A DNA stretch of 64,000 nt from assembly GCA_018402345.1 (NCBI GenBank), contig JAGYIV010000008.1, positions 868,001-932,000 on the forward strand. Reading direction: 5' to 3'. The stretch comes from Terrimicrobiaceae bacterium (lineage in GTDB: Bacteria; Verrucomicrobiota; Verrucomicrobiia; Chthoniobacterales; Terrimicrobiaceae). Position 1 is the stretch's first letter; every line of letters starts with the position of its first letter. Positions 1-9,664 of this stretch are shown piece after piece. Made by a program: the position numbers and the translations under genes. The notes under the pieces were generated by a model. That model was not told where the DNA came from, searched no databases, and saw nothing but the letters and a program-made list of their open reading frames with translations.

Positions 1-27
1 GTTCACCCATTTAAAAGATACCCACAT

Positions 28-1458
28 CTACTGTTCCGGGCTCATCAGCGCCGCGAGGCGGCATCTGAGGCGGAAGAGGAGTGTGCCCTGTTCGAAGGCG
101 AGGAGGTTTTCGGGCAGGCAGCGGTCGAAGTCGGCGAGGAACATGTGCTCGACATCAGAGGCGAATTCCTTGTCTTGGACTGCGGCGGAGAGCTCGAAGT
201 TCAGCATGAACGACCGGTAGTCGAGGTTGATCGAGCCGACGATGGCGATGTCTTCATCGGCGAGGAGCACCTTTTGGTGCATAAAGCCGGGTTGGTAGCG
301 CCAGACTTTCACACCGGCCTCGCGCAGCTTGGGATAGTAGGTGAAGGAGGAAAGCCACGGGAGCTTGTGATCGGCCATCCGCGGCAGCATGAGGCGCACA
401 TCGACACCGCGCAGGGCGGCATGGCAGATCGCGAAAAGCAGCGGGCTGGAGGGCACAAAATACGGGCTCGCGATCCAGAGGCGGCGGGAGGCTGCATTGA
501 TGATCGAGAGGTAGGCCGCGGGGCATAGGCTCCACGCCTCGGCGGGTCCAGAGGCGACCGGAAAGACGGCCGCGCGCCCGCCGTGGTTCGTCGAGGGCGG
601 CGGCAGGCGGAAATCCACCACTTGGCGTGTCACGTAGTTCCAGTCCTCAAGGAACGAGAGTTGGAACCCGGCGACGGCGGGGCCTTCGATCCGCATGTGG
701 GTGTCGCGCCACGGGCCGAAGCGCATGCTGCGGCCCATGTATTCGTCCCCGACATTCAATCCGCCAAGGAAGGCGATGCGGGCATCGACGATGACCAGTT
801 TCCTGTGGTTGCGGAAATTGATTTGGAAGCGGCTCCCGAACTGACGGTTGGTGATGAACGATTCGACTTCGATGCCTTCAGCGCGCAGTCCGGCGGCCCA
901 CGACTCCGGTAGGGCCTTGGAGCCGACCTGGTCGTAGAGCACGCGGCATTTCACCCCCCGCCGAGAGGCGGTAATGAGGTGCGAGGCCAGTTCCCTGCCG
1001 AGCGCATCGTCGTGAATGATGAAAAATTGAACCCACACCGAGTCGCGGGCCTCGTCGATGGCCTCGAAAATCGCGCCGAATGTCGCCTTGCCATCGATCA
1101 GCAAATCGACCTTGTTGCCTCCCGTCGAGGGGATGCGTGAAAGGTTCGTCGCCATGCGCGAAGCCTCGAAAAATGCACCTGTGAAGGCTTCACGGTGCCC
1201 GTCGAGGTGGCGGACAATTGCATGGAATGCCTCGTCCAATGTCTTCGAGAGGCCCTTTCCCGCAAGCGTGTAGCCGTCGAACCGCGACTCGCCGAAGACA
1301 AGAAACAGCGGGATTCCAATGATTGGAAGAACGACCAGCACGGCCGCCCAGGCGATGGCCGATTGAGGGGTGCGCGCGATCAGCACCGCGCGAAGCGCCA
1401 GAAGGATACCGCTGGCTTCGAGGAGAACCGTCGCCAGCGCGTAGATGGTCGTAATCAT
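28..1458 (-). CDS. cls: Cardiolipin synthase (phospholipase D family)
   Basis: This 476-residue membrane enzyme should condense two phosphatidylglycerol molecules into cardiolipin plus glycerol. The N-terminus carries two hydrophobic helices (about residues 5-60) typical of bacterial Cls. Two HKD catalytic motifs are visible: NHRKLVIVD near residue 217 and FMHQKVLLADED near residue 395, giving the duplicated HxKxxxxD signature of the phospholipase D superfamily. Length matches the usual 470-510 residues. It is the last gene of a minus-strand run and sits just downstream of a membrane sensor gene, with no overlap. Substrate specificity among PLD-type phospholipid synthases cannot be read from sequence alone, but the N-terminal helices plus two HKD motifs make Cls the best call. 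Confidence 0.93.
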   Translation of the reverse strand: MITTIYALATVLLEASGILLALRAVLIARTPQSAIAWAAVLVVLPIIGIPLFLVFGESRFDGYTLAGKGLSKTLDEAFHAIVRHLDGHREAFTGAFFEASRMATNLSRIPSTGGNKVDLLIDGKATFGAIFEAIDEARDSVWVQFFIIHDDALGRELASHLITASRRGVKCRVLYDQVGSKALPESWAAGLRAEGIEVESFITNRQFGSRFQINFRNHRKLVIVDARIAFLGGLNVGDEYMGRSMRFGPWRDTHMRIEGPAVAGFQLSFLEDWNYVTRQVVDFRLPPPSTNHGGRAAVFPVASGPAEAWSLCPAAYLSIINAASRRLWIASPYFVPSSPLLFAICHAALRGVDVRLMLPRMADHKLPWLSSFTYYPKLREAGVKVWRYQPGFMHQKVLLADEDIAIVGSINLDYRSFMLNFELSAAVQDKEFASDVEHMFLADFDRCLPENLLAFEQGTLLFRLRCRLAALMSPEQ

Positions 1459-1473
1459 CGGCGGGAGTGCCGC

Positions 1474-2370
1474 TCAGGGCAGGCGTAATTCCTTGTCTAC
1501 CTCATCCACGACTTCAAGAGGGGCCACAGTGCCGGTGCCTTTCAACAACGCGTCCCGCTCGGCGGTGACGGCGTCCAACTGCGCGAGCGTCCGCGCCAGG
1601 TCGTCGTTGATCTTTCTGGAATGAATCCTGAAGGACTGCAGCGGCTCGCTGATGTTTCTATAAAGGAGGATGCCCGAGGCGATGGTGGAGACAAGGAGCA
1701 CGCCGATGAAATAGGACAGGAGTTGCGAATACAGCCGCATGGAGGATGTGCTTTCCTCCACCGAGGCGTAGATGCGGACATCCAGCGCGGCAAGAAAGTC
1801 GGCGAGACCCTGCCGAATGGAACGCCTTTTTTTGTCCGAGTTGTCATCGGCAAGAAGCATCGACAGCGCCGAGGAATCGTTCTCTCCGCGCACAGTGTAA
1901 CCGCCGTCGGGATCGGGAAAGAGACCGCGAGCCGCGTGGAGGGTCTTGCGGTCGGCTTGCAACAGGCTCGACGCGTCGGCAAGTGCCTCGTTGAGTCTGG
2001 CGACATCATCACGGCGAAAGACAGCATCGCTGTTTTGCAGGCGCTGAAGACGGGAAGCCGCATCGGTGGCCGCGAGAGCGTGCTGCTTGGGACCGGATGT
2101 GTCGTTTCGGAGAAGTTCCGCGGCAAGTTCCTCGTGTGCCTTGGCGTGCTCGAGGTCGCCGGTGGTTGCGGCTTTCAACGCGAGTTCGGAGAGTTGAAGA
2201 AAATTCACCAGTTCCGCGTCGATCGCCTCGCGGGCCTGCAGGAGGAGCGCTTGGTCGGCGATCGCCTGGTTGCGGACATGGCGCTCCCGCAACGAGATGA
2301 CAAGAAGCACTGCTTCCAGCAGCAGCAGGCCGCAAAAGAGACCGGCGAAAAGCAGCCGAAACTCCCGCAT
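1474..2370 (-). CDS. Membrane sensor protein with periplasmic four-helix-type domain, no kinase domain
   Basis: I place the start at the ATG at 2370 because AAGGGA lies about 9 nt upstream; an ATG at 2400 has no visible ribosome binding site. The product (298 residues) has a transmembrane helix at about residues 5-26, a long helical extracytoplasmic region rich in Leu, Ala and Glu, a second helix at about residues 222-244, and a C-terminal coiled coil. This is the sensor half of a CHASE3 or 4HB-type receptor. No HisKA, HATPase, GGDEF or methyl-accepting domain follows. The hybrid histidine kinase gene ends 37 nt upstream on the same strand, so the two probably work together, with this protein as the membrane input. 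That pairing is inference from position. Confidence 0.6.
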   Translation of the reverse strand: MREFRLLFAGLFCGLLLLEAVLLVISLRERHVRNQAIADQALLLQAREAIDAELVNFLQLSELALKAATTGDLEHAKAHEELAAELLRNDTSGPKQHALAATDAASRLQRLQNSDAVFRRDDVARLNEALADASSLLQADRKTLHAARGLFPDPDGGYTVRGENDSSALSMLLADDNSDKKRRSIRQGLADFLAALDVRIYASVEESTSSMRLYSQLLSYFIGVLLVSTIASGILLYRNISEPLQSFRIHSRKINDDLARTLAQLDAVTAERDALLKGTGTVAPLEVVDEVDKELRLP

Positions 2371-2407
2371 TCTAAAGGATCCCTTGCGTCGCTGTTCCAT
2401 CGTTCGA

Positions 2408-4366
2408 TCAGACGGCAGCAGGCGACGCTCCAAGCGCTTTCTTGATCGCTTGGAGGATGGTTTTCGAGTTGCAGGGTTTTGACAGGACAGCCTCCACACC
2501 GAGCGGTTCGAGCGCTTCGATGCTGGATGGGGTGTTCAAGCCGCTCGTGCAGATGACCTTCACGTTCCTGTCGAATTTCCTGAGGGCGGAAATCATGCCG
2601 GGGCCGTCGATCCCGGGCATCGACATGTCTGTGATCACCAGACTGATTTCGGCGCGGTTTCTGGAAAATACCTCCAAGCCCTGCTCTCCGTCCTCCGCGG
2701 TGAGAACCCGGTAGCCGGATTTTTCGAGCGAGCGTTGCATGACCTTGAGGACGGTGGCTTCGTCATCAACAATCAGGATCGACTCGCCTCCGCCAGAGAG
2801 TTCACCGGTGCGTTGTGCGGGAACGCCGGGGCCAGGCTGGGCCTTGGCACTCCGCGATGCGGGGAGAAAGACATGAAACGAGGTGCCGCAGCCCTCCTCG
2901 GTTTCAAGCGTGAGGAATCCCTCGTGGCTGCGAACGATGCCGAGCGTGGTTGCCAAGCCGAGGCCCGTTCCTTTTTCGGGCCCCTTGGTGGTAAAGAACG
3001 GCTCGAAGATTTTTTCCCTGATTTTGCGGGGAATGCCGACCCCAGTGTCTCCAACGGTAAGGCGCACGTAAGGACCGGGCTTGCTGCCGGATTGGCGGCT
3101 TGCGAACCCCCCGTCGACATGGAAATTGCTCGCCTCGAGGCGGAGCCTCCCGCCCTCGGGCATCGCATCTCGCGCGTTGACGCAGAGATTGATCAGAATC
3201 TGCTCGACCTGGGTTTGGTCGGCCAAAATCGTGTCCAATGCCTCGTCCACCGAGACCTGAAGCTGGATCGTCTTTGGAAACGCCTGTCGGATGAAACTGG
3301 CCACCTCCTTGAACAGCGGGGCGATCTCGAGGCGGCGGCGCCCGGTGCGGGTGCCCGAGGTGAACGTCAGTATCTGCCGCACAAGGTCTGTCGCGCGCCG
3401 GAGATTCTCGTCCACCACATCGAGCATCTCCTGGCTTTCGGTATCCGCGGTGCGGGCGCGAAAGAGGTCGATCGCGATCGAGATGGGTTGTAGGATATTG
3501 TTCAGGTCGTGGGCGATTCCGCCTGCAAGCGTGCCAAGGCACTCCTGACGCTGTCCGCGCAGGCGCTCCTCCTCGTGTTCCCTCGCGCCGGCGGCATCCT
3601 CGGCGATCAGAAGGACGCCCTCCGCCGTGGAAGCTGATCCAGGCAGCCGCACCCAGCGGCTTTCGATCTCTATCGCCCCCCCCGAGGAGGTGTTGTGCGC
3701 CAACCTGCCGCTCCACTCGCCGTCTCGCAGCGCGGATTCCAAGGCCAGTGCGTCGGCGGAGGAGTTTCTCGTGAGGCCGGCGGGGAAGGGTTGTCCCAGC
3801 ATGCGTGCCGCCGAAAGCTGATAAAGTTCCTCCGCACCGCTGCTCCAGTGCCGCACATTTCCCACGCGATCGAGCACGATGACGGCCTCGGCTACGGATT
3901 TGAAATACCCCTCCTGCTCGCGGAGGTGGCCTTCGGTTTTTTTCATCACCGAATTGTCACTCACCAAGCAGTGGATCGCCGGGCCACCGGTGGCATCCTC
4001 GACCAGCGAGGCATCGATCAGGATATTGCGCGTGGCTTCGTCCTTGCGGCGAATGCAGGCCTCCAGATCGCTCACGGCACCCTTGGCTTCCACACGGTTG
4101 ACGAGAAATTCCCGGGTGATGGATTCGACGAGAATCTCGTCGAGGGATTTGCCGACGAGTTCTCTGGCGGCGAAGCCGGTCAGTTCCTCACTGGCGCGAT
4201 TCGCTGCGAGCATCTCGCCATGGAGCGATATTTTCCAGTAAACAGTTGGAAGCGAGTCTAAAATAGGGTCGATAGCACGTTCCGTGGGAACAGCTCCTCG
4301 GAGATCTGGTTTCTCCGAAACCTGTTGGGTTCGAGAGACAGGGAGGGGTGCGGAAGTGTTCGACAT
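2408..4366 (-). CDS. Hybrid histidine kinase with two PAS domains and a C-terminal receiver
   Basis: A cytoplasmic two-component hybrid kinase with no transmembrane segment. Two PAS domains occupy roughly residues 30-110 and 150-260. The H-box follows as GGIAHDLNNILQP (phospho-acceptor His near residue 286). The ATP-binding domain shows NLCVNARDAMPEG (N box), GDTGVGIP (G1), FEPFFTTK (F box) and GTGLGLAT (G2). A receiver domain fills the last 120 residues, with ILIVDDE and VITDMSMPG containing the predicted phospho-Asp. The HDLNN-type H-box is typical of kinases that often feed a separate phosphotransfer or response regulator. The start is uncertain: I use the ATG at 4366, but an in-frame TTG at 4423 would add 19 residues. 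The neighbouring membrane sensor downstream may be its input partner. Confidence 0.9.
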   Translation of the reverse strand: MSNTSAPLPVSRTQQVSEKPDLRGAVPTERAIDPILDSLPTVYWKISLHGEMLAANRASEELTGFAARELVGKSLDEILVESITREFLVNRVEAKGAVSDLEACIRRKDEATRNILIDASLVEDATGGPAIHCLVSDNSVMKKTEGHLREQEGYFKSVAEAVIVLDRVGNVRHWSSGAEELYQLSAARMLGQPFPAGLTRNSSADALALESALRDGEWSGRLAHNTSSGGAIEIESRWVRLPGSASTAEGVLLIAEDAAGAREHEEERLRGQRQECLGTLAGGIAHDLNNILQPISIAIDLFRARTADTESQEMLDVVDENLRRATDLVRQILTFTSGTRTGRRRLEIAPLFKEVASFIRQAFPKTIQLQVSVDEALDTILADQTQVEQILINLCVNARDAMPEGGRLRLEASNFHVDGGFASRQSGSKPGPYVRLTVGDTGVGIPRKIREKIFEPFFTTKGPEKGTGLGLATTLGIVRSHEGFLTLETEEGCGTSFHVFLPASRSAKAQPGPGVPAQRTGELSGGGESILIVDDEATVLKVMQRSLEKSGYRVLTAEDGEQGLEVFSRNRAEISLVITDMSMPGIDGPGMISALRKFDRNVKVICTSGLNTPSSIEALEPLGVEAVLSKPCNSKTILQAIKKALGASPAAV

Positions 4367-4477
4367 GCCGGATTGAAGGCGCTCGCAAACCCTATGTGCC
4401 GCCAACGGATACGTCAATTCCAAAGCCCCCTGCGCGCGGTGTTCTGCCCTTTATGCGCGATGCGATCGCCCGCCGCC

Positions 4478-6202
4478 TCAAGGCAACGGGAACCGTGCGG
4501 TGAAGGTGGTGACTTCCTTGTGGAGCTTCGCGAGAGCCTCGGTGTCGTTTCTCGCCTGAAGGGCGGCGTGAATGAAATCGGCGACCTGCATCATGTCGTC
4601 CTCGCGCAGTCCGCGGGTGGTCATGGCTGGTGTGCCAATGCGGATGCCACCGGTTTTCATGATCGACTCGGTATCGAAGGGAATCGCGTTTTTGTTCACT
4701 GTGATCGCCGCCTTGTCGAGGATCTCGGATGCCTCGGCGCCGGTGATGCCGGCGGGACGCAGGTCGACGAGGAGAACGTGGTTATCGGTGCCCCCCGAGA
4801 CGATCCTGTAGCCAAGCATCGAGAGCCTCGCGGCGATGGCCTTGGCGTTGTTCACGATCTGGCGGGCGTAATCGCGGAAGCCTGGCTGTAGGGCCTCGTG
4901 GAAGCACACCGCCTTCGCGGCGATCATGTGCATAAGGGGGCCTCCCTGAACGCCGGGGAACACCTGCGCGTCGATTTTCTTTGCGAATTGCTCTTTGCAC
5001 ATGACAAGGCCCGCCCGCGGTCCGCGCAGGCTCTTGTGGGTCGTGGTCGTGACGAAATCCGCATGGGGAAACGGCGACGGATGCACCCCGCCGGCAACAA
5101 GGCCCGCGATATGGGCCATATCGACGAAGAGATACGCGCCGACCGAATCCGCGATCTCTCGCATGCGCTTGAAGTCGATGATGCGCGGGTAGGCCGAGGC
5201 GCCGGCGGTGATCATTTTCGGCTGGAATTCCGCCGCCGCCGCCGCAAGCGCGTCGTAGTCGATCATCCCGGTATCGGCGCTGACACCGTAGTGGCGCACC
5301 TCGTAGAGCTTGCCGGAAAAATTCGCCCGATGGCCGTGGGTCAGGTGTCCGCCGTGGGCGAGGTCCATCGTGAGAATGCGGTCTCCGGGTTGCAGCACGC
5401 TGAAATAGACCGCCATGTTGGCCTGGCTACCGCTGTGTGGCTGGACATTGGCATGCTCCGCGCCGAAGAGCTGCTTGGCGCGGTCGATCGCCAGCGTTTC
5501 CACCTGGTCGACAAATTCACACCCTCCATACCAACGGCGGCCGGGGTATCCCTCGGCGTATTTGTTCGTGAGGCACGACCCCTGGGCCTCCATGACCGCG
5601 CGGCTCGTGAAATTCTCCGAGGCGATCAACTCGATGTGCTCGAACTGGCGGCGGGACTCCTTTTCGATGGCCGCGAAGATCGCGGGATCGGTCGTGGCAA
5701 GGCTGGTTGGCGTGGCGGCGGTGTCTGTCGTGGCTGTCATGGTAGATTGATTGATAATACGAAGGACGGATGGAAGAGCGGCGGCGATGGTCTTTTTGCA
5801 CTCCACGTAAACCGCCCGCCCCTGTCCGATCGGGTCAGGCACATCGGGAGCGCCTTTCTGCTCGAAACGCAGGAGGCGGACCTTGTGCATGAACTCGGGG
5901 AAAAACAAATCGATGAGCCTGTGGTGGTCGCGGGTCATCACGAAGACATGCGTGGCCCTCTCGAGAAGTTCCTCGCTGACCGGCTGGCTGCGGAAGGACC
6001 GCAACTCCACCCCCTCGGCGGCGAGCGCCTCCACGGCGTCGCGGCTCGCAGGCTGTCCATTGGCGGCGCTGAGGCCGGCGGATTCGATGCGAATGCCCGG
6101 CGCCCCCTCGCACAGCCGGCGGAACAAGGCCTCGGCCATGGGACTGCGGCAGACATTGCCTGTGCAAACAAACAAAACGTGGCGTTGCGGCGATTGGTTC
6201 AT
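4478..6202 (-). CDS. glyA: Low-molecular-weight protein phosphatase fused to serine hydroxymethyltransferase
   Basis: One uninterrupted 574-residue frame encodes two enzymes. Residues 1-150 are a low-molecular-weight protein-tyrosine (or arginine) phosphatase: P-loop CTGNVCRS (Cys13, Arg19) and the general-acid motif VPDPIG (Asp123). Residues 155-574 are serine hydroxymethyltransferase, which interconverts serine and glycine with tetrahydrofolate. They include IASENF near 194, the PLP-binding lysine in [12 protein letters not shown] (Lys390) and a C-terminal [17 protein letters not shown]. An ATG at 5740 could restart SHMT alone, but there is no stop codon between the domains and no Shine-Dalgarno before that ATG, so a true fusion is more likely. 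The residue after Asn in the P-loop is Val, not the Thr of the arginine phosphatase YwlE nor the usual Ile of tyrosine phosphatases. Confidence 0.92.
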   Translation of the reverse strand: MNQSPQRHVLFVCTGNVCRSPMAEALFRRLCEGAPGIRIESAGLSAANGQPASRDAVEALAAEGVELRSFRSQPVSEELLERATHVFVMTRDHHRLIDLFFPEFMHKVRLLRFEQKGAPDVPDPIGQGRAVYVECKKTIAAALPSVLRIINQSTMTATTDTAATPTSLATTDPAIFAAIEKESRRQFEHIELIASENFTSRAVMEAQGSCLTNKYAEGYPGRRWYGGCEFVDQVETLAIDRAKQLFGAEHANVQPHSGSQANMAVYFSVLQPGDRILTMDLAHGGHLTHGHRANFSGKLYEVRHYGVSADTGMIDYDALAAAAAEFQPKMITAGASAYPRIIDFKRMREIADSVGAYLFVDMAHIAGLVAGGVHPSPFPHADFVTTTTHKSLRGPRAGLVMCKEQFAKKIDAQVFPGVQGGPLMHMIAAKAVCFHEALQPGFRDYARQIVNNAKAIAARLSMLGYRIVSGGTDNHVLLVDLRPAGITGAEASEILDKAAITVNKNAIPFDTESIMKTGGIRIGTPAMTTRGLREDDMMQVADFIHAALQARNDTEALAKLHKEVTTFTARFPLP

Positions 6203-6344
6203 GCGGACTGTCGGAGTTTAGTTCGGCACCGGTTCAAGTCAAACGCGGGGAAAACCCCCGCGCTGGGATGCCGCTCGGGGGTTTCCCTACTTTTGCCCCC
6301 GCCCTCTTGCGGCACGCCAGATCCGCGATTCTGTGCGGCATCCC

Positions 6345-7298
6345 ATGAAGACACCGCCATGCCCGCATCCACAGCAACACCGCCGTGGTCTCCACGCCTC
6401 GAAGCTTCTCGTCTTTGGCACCACTACGGCTTTGTTGCTCTGGGCGTGTTCGCTCAATCCGCCCGACGACACCATCACCCCCGGCATGGCCGTATCGCCA
6501 TCCGTTGCGGCACCGCTGCGCTCTGGCGGGGAGATGACATTCGATGCCCCACCGCTCGTCGCCCGCAGCGCCATCGTGATTGATGCGGGAACCGGCGAGA
6601 CCCTCTATGAAAAACACGCCGATGCGCGGCTGCCTGTCGCCAGCACCCAGAAATTACTCACCGCCATGGAGGCCATCTCCTCGGGTGACCTCGAGCGCGT
6701 GGCGGTGGTGACGCTGCGCGACCAATTGCAACCACCCACCAAACTCGATCTGGTCGCGGGCACCCGATACCGGCGCTCCGAACTGCTCGCAGCGATGCTT
6801 GTCAGCAGCGCGAATGACGCCGCGAGCGCTCTCGCCTCGTCGGCGAACGGATCCTACGGCGATTTCATTTCAGGCATGAACCGCCGGGCACGCCTGCTGG
6901 GTGCGCGGAATTCGCTTTTCCTGAATCCGCATGGCCTTGACGCGCCCGGCCAGCACTCGACTGCGCGCGACTCGGCGATCATCGCTTACCATGCCTACCG
7001 CGATCCATTGATCCGTCACTGGACCGCGCAGGAGAATCTGTTTTTCAACCACTGCGACGGAAACACCCTCTTGCTTGAAAATACGAACCTCCTTCTGTGG
7101 CACCGCCCCGCGTATTTCAATGGGCTCAAAAGCGGCTTCACCCTCCAAGGCGGGAAATGCCTGATCGCCAGCGCGAAATACGACCGTCGCGAACTGATCA
7201 TCGTGCTGCTCGGCAGCACCCAGGACGAAGTGTTCAACGACGCGAAGCGCCTCTTCCGCTGGCAACAAAAGAGGGACGACCGCGCAGACACCCGTTGA
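6345..7298 (+). CDS. D-alanyl-D-alanine carboxypeptidase (PBP5/DacA family), probable lipoprotein
   Basis: A serine penicillin-binding protein of the low-molecular-weight class that trims the terminal D-Ala from peptidoglycan stem peptides. The three active-site motifs are present: SxxK as STQK (Ser100, Lys103), SxN as SAN in SSANDAAS, and KSG (KTG equivalent) in NGLKSGFT. The N-terminus has a hydrophobic stretch ending LLLWAC, a weak but plausible lipobox with Cys35, so the enzyme may be lipid-anchored in the periplasm rather than held by the C-terminal amphipathic helix of classical PBP5, which is absent. I use the ATG at 6345; a GTG four codons earlier (6333) is possible. At about 317 residues it is a short family member. 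Confidence 0.87.
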   Translation: MKTPPCPHPQQHRRGLHASKLLVFGTTTALLLWACSLNPPDDTITPGMAVSPSVAAPLRSGGEMTFDAPPLVARSAIVIDAGTGETLYEKHADARLPVASTQKLLTAMEAISSGDLERVAVVTLRDQLQPPTKLDLVAGTRYRRSELLAAMLVSSANDAASALASSANGSYGDFISGMNRRARLLGARNSLFLNPHGLDAPGQHSTARDSAIIAYHAYRDPLIRHWTAQENLFFNHCDGNTLLLENTNLLLWHRPAYFNGLKSGFTLQGGKCLIASAKYDRRELIIVLLGSTQDEVFNDAKRLFRWQQKRDDRADTR

Positions 7299-7313
7299 AC
7301 CCCGCTCGTCGAC

Positions 7314-9664
7314 TCAATCCTCCTCCCACAGAAAATGCTCCAAGCGGAGTTTGTTGATGCGATTTTTCGCCTCCAAGGCGCGCGGCCCCTCGACATCCGC
7401 CATGAGTTCGTAAACGCGGATCGCCTCCTCCCATTTTTCCTCCTCCTCAAGCAGTCGGGCGGCGGCGAAGCCGGATTTGTAGAACCAGAAAAATTCGGGC
7501 ACCGGAGCGTCGGAGGGCTTGAACACCTCGTAGTAGGCGGCGATCGCGGCGGGCGCGTCGCCGAGTTTCTCGGAGGCGTCGCCGACGCGTGTCAACGCCT
7601 GGTTGCGCCACACGGGATCCTGCTCCTCCTCGGCGGCAACCTGCTTCCAGAGGCCGATGGCGAGACGGTAATTTTCGGCGTCCTTGTCACCGAGGCGGTA
7701 GAGGTTTTTGCCTTTTTCAACGAGGGCCGCGGCGCGTGTCTCGCGGTCTGGAGCGCCTGCGAGGATTTTATCCAAAATCACGTTCGCCTCGAGGGGCTTG
7801 CCCTGCGCAGCGAGGATCGCCGCCTGTTCCATGCGGGCGCTCGAGGCAAGCACGCCGCTTGCCGATGCGACCTCCTCGAAGAGAAGTATGGCATCCTCGG
7901 CCGCGGCGGGCACCGGCATGCGCGCCGCGGATTGCGCGGCGAGAAACAATGCCGATTCCTCGTAGTCGGAGCCGGGAAACTTCCGCGCCAGCGACTCGAG
8001 TTCCACACGCGCCGAAGCGTAGTCCCCCTTGCGGAAAAGCACCTCGCCGAGCTTCATCCATACCGAAGGTGTGGAGTCGGCTGCCGGAAACGACGCAAGA
8101 AAATCCCGCGCGGCGACAACCGTGCGCTCGTCGGATCCCGCCTCGCCGTTGTCCGTGAGAAACACAGCCAGTGCGGCTTCGCGAGCGGGGTCGGCCGCCG
8201 TCGAGATGCGGAGGAGTTCTTTACGTGCGCCTTCGGTGTCGAGTTGACGGTATTTCCACTCGGCGAGCGCGAGGCGCGCCTTCGCTGCCACGGCGGAATC
8301 CGGCGAAGCGGCAAGTTCCTCGAGGGCCTCGGCAGTTGCGGCCTTGCCTCCGCTGGCCATGTGGAATGCCGATTGCAAGCGGACCAACTCTATGCCCCGC
8401 GCGCCGGGGTGTTCCTGCTGAAGCCGCTCGAAGGCGATGCCAGGATTTCCCGATTCGAAAATGCCGCACATCGCGGCATTAAAGAGCGCGTCCTCGTGAA
8501 GAGTTGGATCGCTTGCCGCGCCGAGAAACGCCGCCGTCGCCCCCCCATGGTCTCCGATGCGGGCAAGCGCCAAGCCCCTCAAGTAATCGGTGTGCGGCCC
8601 GGTTCCCGCAGTAGGCAGTCCACCCAGGGCCTCCTCCGGCCTTCCCAGGCGAATGCGCAAGGCCGCCAATTCGAAGACCGTCTCCGCCGCCATGGGATTC
8701 TCCGCTGGAGTTGCAGCAAGCGCCTCGAGCATCGGCAAAGCCGCCTCCGGAGCGGATCGGCGTGTTTCAAAGCGCGCCAGATAATACATGGCCAACTTCT
8801 TCGCTGGCGTGTCGGAGGCACTTGCGGCCCAACGGCTCAATTCATTCGACGAGGCGCCGGTGGATCCCGCATAGCATGAGTCGAGGAGCGCAAAGAGCGG
8901 CTGAAGCCCTGTGAGATTCGGGTGCCCCGCGATAAAGTCCTCGAGCATCGTTTCCGCCTCGTCCAGCCCGCCGGTTTCCATGAGTGCCTTCGCTTTGATC
9001 GCCGTGGCCTCGACTGCCATGCCCGGCCCGACAGGCTTGAGGGCACGCAGGATGCCGAGTGCCCCGGCGTGGTCGCCAACGAGAAACGCGATTTTTCCGC
9101 GTAAAAATCCCGCGCGTGTCGAGACCGCGGGGTTCAAAGGTTCGACACGATCAAGCAACGCGGCGGCGCGGGCGGTGTCGTTCAAATCGAGCGCAGCTTC
9201 GACAGCCTCGATTGCGGCGGCTTCGTTGGCAGCGCCAACGGGTCCGCTCATCGCCTCCAGCGCCTCTTCGGAGCGGCCCAGATTCCTCAACATGCGCCCC
9301 TTCCCGACAAGCGCGTCACCCGAGAACGCAAAGGACGGATCATCCACGCAGGCTTCATAGTGGCTTAACGCCGATTCCCACTCTCCCGTGTCGGCCAACG
9401 CCCTCGCCATCCAGAAGCGCTCTTCCAAGTCCGCCCCCCGTTCAGCAGCGCGATGGCCTCAGCGGGACGTCCGTCCTCGATGAGCGCGCGGGCCAGCAGC
9501 TTTTTCGCGCCAGCGGTTTCGAATCCCCCACCGGTAGTGGCCTCCTTGATTTTCTGAACGGCGACATGCGGGAACCCGAAATCCATTGCGGTCCTCGCGG
9601 ACTCGAGGCCGTCCGATGCCAACGCGCAGGGCAGGAACAGAAAAAGGAATGCTGCTTTTTTCAT
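7314..9664 (-). CDS. Secreted TPR-repeat protein, frame interrupted in a G tract
   Basis: The gene starts at 9664 with a signal peptide ([16 protein letters not shown]) and encodes about 780 residues of degenerate Ala/Leu/Glu-rich tetratricopeptide repeats. It is probably a periplasmic or outer-membrane scaffold, or a YbgF/CpoB-like coordinator. The frame breaks in a run of six G (six C at 9434-9439 on the plus strand). One more G would join ...AIALLNGG to ADLEERFWMARALAD and restore a single protein, so I annotate across the break. The ATG overlaps the stop of uvrA by 4 nt (ATGA), implying translational coupling. Repeats continue to the C-terminus with no other recognisable domain. Function is unknown. 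The break may be a sequencing error or a phase-variable tract. Confidence 0.65.

Noticed and set aside
6228-6240. GGTTCAAGTC, similar to a tRNA T-loop
   Set aside because: No acceptor or anticodon stem can be folded around it.
6244-6262. GC hairpin (CGCGGGG-AAAA-CCCCCGCG) as a terminator
   Set aside because: No T-run on either strand and it lies between divergent genes.
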